Positions 59,389-64,000 of a stretch of DNA of 64,000 nucleotides are shown piece after piece. How positions within the stretch are numbered: the stretch's first letter is position 1; every line of letters starts with the position of its first letter. Location: assembly GCA_025094145.1 (NCBI GenBank), contig JALLLS010000110.1, forward strand, positions 1-64,000, in the 5' to 3' direction. The notes beneath the pieces were generated by a model that was not told where the DNA came from, did no database searches, and saw only the letters and a list, made by a program, of their open reading frames with translations. Position numbers and translations under genes: made by a program. Origin of the DNA: Spinellus fusiger (Eukaryota; Mucoromycota; Mucoromycetes; Mucorales; Phycomycetaceae).

Positions 59389-59960
59389 CTAAACAATTCC
59401 GCAACTTTGGCAAGCGCAGATACTGTTGAAATTCACTAATACCTCAGTGAGGATATTTGTGTTATAAGTGTGGCAGGTCTTGAGAACAGAAATAAGAGTA
59501 ACTGTTAAAAGAGCATTTTATATTGAGTGAGAGGTCAATCATGCTTACCCTTGATGTAAAGAACTCATCGACATCAACGAGAAGAAGATCTCCACTCTTT
59601 TGTCTCTTTTTCAGTGATTGATATAAAATTCTCGTCAAACCAACACGATGACCTTTAAACTTGATCGTATATTTTCCTTTCATTCTTGCACCATAATCAA
59701 CGAATGGCAGTTTGGTAGGATCATACTCCAATCCTTTTAGGTGCCAATACCCCTTTTCAATAATAAAATAGTAGTAAGAATAATTAGTTCGAGATGTATT
59801 AATGTACTCTGTGTGTGTGTCGTATTACCCTTGCACTGGCACCTTCTTCTTGCCTTTGCCTTTTTAAAGGATTCACTGGGTTTACTATAGTAAAAGAATA
59901 TACAATAGAAACTGACTAACATGTCAGACACAATAAACATACACAAACACTCACCAGATC
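59389..59960 (-). pseudogene. Fanzor/TnpB-like nuclease relic, copy F (C-terminal half)
   Basis: At least two exons are legible on the minus strand. After a TTGAAAAG acceptor near 59750: GYWHLKGLEYDPTKLPFVDY, then ARMKGKYTIKFKGHRVGLT, RILYQSLKKRQKSGDLLLVD and VDEFFTSR. A GTAAGC...CTCAAG intron (about 59478-59549) follows, then TCHTYNTNILTEVLV, ICACQSCGIV and stop. The order KGH..., VDEF.TSR.C..., CxxCG is that of the RuvC-II and zinc-ribbon region of TnpB/Fanzor. The second zinc Cys is a Tyr and the RuvC-III end (RDxNAAxN) is missing. An upstream basic exon (about 59820-59885) may belong to it. The sequence differs strongly from copies C and D, so it is a separate lineage. It is inactive. Confidence 0.6.
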
Positions 59961-62330
59961 ACAACTGATGGTTTATATGCCAGACAAAGGCAAACAAGTT
60001 AAAGAGGGTAGAAGGGGGGTAGAAGTTATGAAGAACAACAGACAGTGTGGTTGGCAGGTATTTATATTCAAGCAGAAGAGGACAAAACAAAATTTCACAA
60101 TTCATTTGCTTAATCAGAACTACCAAAGTAATGCAGACTACAACAACATTCTAGAAAGAAAAAGAATTGCTTAAAGAACAGTTGCCTAGTTACCCGTTGT
60201 GATCAAATCGTGTGTTGTGTTCCTGTTCATTTACCCTCTTTGATTTCCCTAGACTAGCCTTTGTATCCAAATTCTATTTTGTCGTCCCTGCTAGAAACCC
60301 AATATCTATACATTTATCTCTCTAGTGGTCCTGTTGATAACCTTACTACCCTTTATTCTGTAATAAAGGATATATTTTACAAAGTTATATAGTATAGATC
60401 TTGAGGCTAATTTTATATCTTTTTAAGCTATAAGGATCAAAGCTATACGATAATAACATCTCAGTAAATTCATAGATGGATTCCCTCCTCTTGTCTTATG
60501 TATGTTTCAAGGGAAGAGATAAACCTTATTTACAATAAAATCACTTTATTGAATTCTATGGACTTGAAATACAGGACCAAGATTATACACACTGTAGGAT
60601 AGGGCAGCCACCTTTCCCAGTCTGCTTGGATGTTCTATGAAAGCCATAGCTATTAATTGAGAATAGCAAAATATTCAAATTCATAGTCAAAGAAGAAATG
60701 CCAAACTAATATAAAAAGTGTAGTCATCTACATCTTTAATAAAATAGACTTTAATCCAAACAGCTTCCTAGAGTATAAACAAGATAAGCTTTAAGGACTT
60801 GGACAGCTGACTGTTTCTTGTTCTCGACTTGTTTTCTTTCTGTATTCCCATAGGATGCCATTATTATTACAACTACTCGTTTGCCTTCTGTCACCTCATA
60901 TCCTTCTCTTCTCTGTCAATCTCCGTATGAGTAACCAGCCTTACAAGGTCCTGTGTGTCTCCTGTCTCATAGCAACAGAACATTTCTGGGATATATAAAG
61001 AAATATATGAACAATAAAGTCATATTATTTCTTTGGTTGGCTAATGTGTTTGAAAAGAACCTTTTCACTGTCTTTCTGTCTTAGCATTGACTATGGACTG
61101 TGTAATTAAACACTATAAAGTTGGATAAAAGGAAGAAGTAAACCTGACATTGCAACTCAATCACTGTATTTAATGTTTAACATGTGCTATCTATAAGTCC
61201 ATACCTTTTGCAGTATGACACTGCTTAAGAAAGATTTATTATAGGACACGCACTGAATTAAATCTAATAATCATTGTCCATAAAATAGAACTAAATATAA
61301 CTATATTAAGAATTGTATAGACATTCATTGACTCAATATCCATAATCACCTCAATTATCTTATTGTAACTGGTATTAACAATAGCACTTAATGACAACAA
61401 GGTATTGTTTCTAATACTGGGCTTTAGGCTCAAGGCAAATAGAGTGTGAATTGTTTGACTGGTAAATCTAACATGAATTTTGACTTAATTATAGGAAAGT
61501 AAAGGCTAAAGTGATACCTCACCAGAATGAAAATATTTTCTATTCTCTGGTCTGTTATTATTCTGTTATTTCTCACACTGCACATACAACTTAACGCCTA
61601 AGTACCCATCAAGATGAACATAAATAAACAAGGTAATGTGCCATTATTAACAAAGAGAAACAATAGAAAGAGGTGATAGACACCACCAAGGACTATTCTA
61701 GTGATAAAAAGGTAAGCAGTGTCTTCCTCTGGGCTTGAGCTCAATGTATTCCACAAGACATAGCACTGACTCTTCTTCTAATAGATGATATTGGCTTATT
61801 ATTCCCAAGACAAGTATGAAGTACAAGGTAAGCATAATATCTCTCTTGATTGAACTATTACTAATACACTCTTCTGTTATTAGATAAGTTAAAGCTCTTT
61901 CTCAAGTCAGTCTCAGGTGGTCTTCTTCCTTCTGTACTGTCTAAGGTGTCTAGACTGTCTAAGGTATACTCCTGAGCATAGTTATCTATCTCCCAAGAAT
62001 AAAGCACAAGACTTTTAAGGTGTAAATTCTATTGCTATGAAGGAATACGCCTAGAACAGCAGTAGCTATAGTAATAGTATGTTATTAGCTACAGTATTAT
62101 TAGCTATATTATTACAATAAACAATTTTATCCATCAATAGTTTTATTCATAAACAATATATTTTACTGATAATATAATTTGATATTGAGGTATCCAAAAA
62201 AGGAAACAATTATTTAGATACTTGCAAACCTTTTGATTTTAAACACAGTTCCATAAAAGGGCAAAATATTTTTAGACGTAAAAGGAAGGGGATATCACCG
62301 CTTAAAGGTCAGAAAAATCACCTGGTGTTA

Positions 62331-63680
62331 GACTCTCATCAATAATGGCTTAGGATACACTGTATTCTTAGAATTACTATTATTAGAGCCTTGGAATCAT
62401 CATCCTACTTATTAATATAACCACTGTCATGAATAGACCATTCAGCATATATATTTATATTATTAACATATAAAGAAAAGTATACCAAGAGAAAGAGAGA
62501 AAATAAAAAGGGAATAGAGACTCTTTTAGGGCCTATTCATGGAAGTCTAATCAGTGCATCAAGGCCATACATTTACCCTACAGATACTTTACTCTATATT
62601 TCTATGCAAATCTATAGCCATCATAAAGGTACATTGAATCTCTTTTATTGCTCTCTTCTCAATGCATTGCGGTAGTCACTTTTAATGATTACCTACACCG
62701 TCAGTCATCTTCTTGCACACTAAGAAACAAAACTGCAATAACAGAATAACAAAAGCATTTTAGTAGTCCTCAGTGCTACGGAAGCGTGCATTTGTTGTAC
62801 CAAAATAAGACACTTCTATCCCCTTTCTATTTATTCTTTTTCTTTCCTTTATCTTGTATCTATCATATTCTATTGTTATTTTATATCTTGTGGACACTGA
62901 GTATCCAAATCAAGGACAAACACAGAGCCTATTCTTTCTACTCACCGCCCCACCTATATCCTTAATGGAGGTTTAAACCGATAAATCAGTATCTTTGTGT
63001 ATATCTTTGTGTGTGTTACTATTTATTTGGCAATACTCAACTCAGTGTAATGTTAGATTTTTATCAGCAGAAACACCTTTTTTTCTTCTTTCTATTTTAT
63101 TCTGCATTCTGTTTTGAAGAAGCAGACACGTTGCAGATAGACTTACAAGGAAAAAGACAACTGATTGTTTACAAATGCCATGGAGAAGCAAGTAGGAAGT
63201 TCAGATAGGGTGTGGGATGTAGTCTACTAGAATGGTAGTATTTATTAGTACCTGCTGGTGACAGGACTGTAGTTGGTTCATGAGGAAGGATGGCGGAATC
63301 CTGTGCAGATCTGCCCTTTCTCTATCCTCAACATCCACATGCAATAGTCATCCAATTTGAAACAGGCTATATTCAATGACTATTTTATGTTGTACTAGTA
63401 AGCCTCTTGATCTCTCAGCAGCTGCAAGGAGACAAAACTAAGCATGACTGAGTTTTCCTGTGGAGTCCATAGTCTGTATAGAACTGTGCTGTCTGTTTCT
63501 TTATAGGTCTTGTCAATTGTATTAGGTCTATAGGCTGTATTATGTCTATAAGCATTTATGTTGATCAGATTTACAGATAAAAAATAGAATCTAAAGTGTC
63601 ATGTCTTGTCGCTTTCTTTCTTTGAATGCATGGTTGATTGGTTAGTTATTTTTATGAGCAAGTTAGATAACCTGCTATAG
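62331..63680. other. Intergenic stretch at the right
   Basis: No clear gene. A short exon-like island at about 63112-63207 (IDLQGKRQLIVYKCHGEASR) follows a pyrimidine-rich tract, but no partner exons are visible. The remainder is AT-rich. Confidence 0.4.
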
Positions 63681-63992
63681 TCACTTGTAGGGGTGCGCAA
63701 CAAGCCAAACTCTCCCTTCTTCCTCCCTCCCCTGGCCATCTTCTCCTCTTCCAACAGCTTCTCCCTGTAATTCTCTCTGCTTCTTCATCTCTCTTTCCAT
63801 TTCTCTCTTTTCTGTTTCTGTTTCTTGTTCATTTGATTCTGCTTCTTCTGCCTTTTTCTCATTTCTTTCTCCTCCCCCTCCTTCACTCCCTCCCTTCTTT
63901 CTCTTCCGCTTAAGAGTGGTCCTGCTAACTACATTTTGGACATGGATATTGCCTTTAAATTTGAAGCATTTAGCTTCAATGGTATCTGCCAT
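63681..63992 (-). CDS. Possible Lys/Glu-rich hypothetical protein
   Basis: A 103-codon frame from ATG at 63990-63992 (MADTIEAKCFKFKGNIHVQN) to a stop at 63681. The first 30 residues look like a normal protein start. The rest is a highly charged Glu/Lys/Arg/Gly stretch encoded by a CT-rich tract on the plus strand (about 63700-63905), which can create artificial frames. The true gene could begin or splice beyond the window edge. No family is recognised. Confidence 0.3.
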   Translation of the reverse strand: MADTIEAKCFKFKGNIHVQNVVSRTTLKRKRKKGGSEGGGGERNEKKAEEAESNEQETETEKREMEREMKKQRELQGEAVGRGEDGQGREEEGRVWLVAHPYK

Positions 63993-64000
63993 ACAGTCGC

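Larger units (their letters stand above)
59123..62328. mobile_element. TIR repeat family, copy F, carrying a second Fanzor-like relic
   Basis: The left end CACGCCAGGAGGTCTTTAGG continues into ATATAAAAG, next to TA. The right end is GATATCACCGCTTAAAGGTC continuing into AGAAAAATCACCTGGTGT, with TA at 62329-62330. Both ends share an unusual CCAGG where other copies have CCAAAG, which supports pairing them. Inside is a Fanzor-like relic (59389 to about 59960). From about 60985 follows a near full reverse-oriented body like copies A and B, with its own worn left end (TTCTGGGATATATAAAG), so a second copy may be nested or fused. Confidence 0.7.

Noticed and set aside
1..64000. CRISPR array
   Set aside because: All tandem repeats seen are micro- or minisatellites without unique spacers, and the DNA is eukaryotic.

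Overview
This 64 kb window is AT-rich nuclear DNA of a filamentous fungus, most likely an early-diverging lineage such as Mucorales (Mucoromycota); I cannot name the species. The evidence is spliced genes with very short GT-AG introns (38-85 nt, one of 256 nt), two heterotrimeric G-protein alpha genes, a GPI-type cysteine-rich secreted protein, and TA-target DNA transposons plus a LINE that make up much of the rest.

Host genes. The left edge cuts a minus-strand gene of unknown function (1-694). A secreted Cys-rich, Ser/Ala-rich GPI-type protein lies at 3145-3740 (+, one intron). An intronless SASA-type (sialate O-acetylesterase-like) SGNH esterase is at 5774-7024 (+). A G-alpha gene of eight exons, including a 6-nt microexon, is at 7162-8868 (-). 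A three-exon hexose transporter of the major facilitator superfamily is at 32504-34184 (-). A second, five-exon G-alpha gene is at 53828-55072 (+). A type II membrane nucleotide-diphospho-sugar transferase is at 57891-58910 (-). One small ORF (47202-47423) is plausible; another at the right edge (63681-63992) is weak.

Mobile DNA. Between about 16.6 and 23.5 kb three insertions are nested: a decayed Tc1 element was hit by a short LINE-related copy, whose 3' tail was hit by a nearly full-length two-ORF LINE. Both LINE events have recognisable target-site duplications. Between 25 and 31 kb lie a Tc1 fragment, unclassified coding debris, an IS630/Tc1-like element with intact inverted repeats, and repeat copy A. 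From 35 to 42.9 kb lie repeat copies B, C and D; the right third (51-62.3 kb) holds copy E, a Helitron-helicase relic, two more DDE-transposase relics and copy F.

Main find. Copies A-F form one TA-target terminal-inverted-repeat family (ends CACACCCAAAGATT...). It ranges from a 360-bp MITE-like form to about 3 kb, and three copies (C, D, F) carry broken genes that look like Fanzor, the eukaryotic TnpB relative (an RNA-guided nuclease): RuvC-like motifs, a zinc-ribbon start (DEF.TS...C) and a WNRDMAATLN motif. A 40-nt block at the 3' end of the Fanzor-like ORFs in C and D is almost invariant and can form a stem-loop. A 14-bp hairpin sits just after the stop in F. These occupy the position of a guide RNA (omega-RNA) scaffold. 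All three nuclease genes are defective here, so this is a fossil record of such a system and not a working one.
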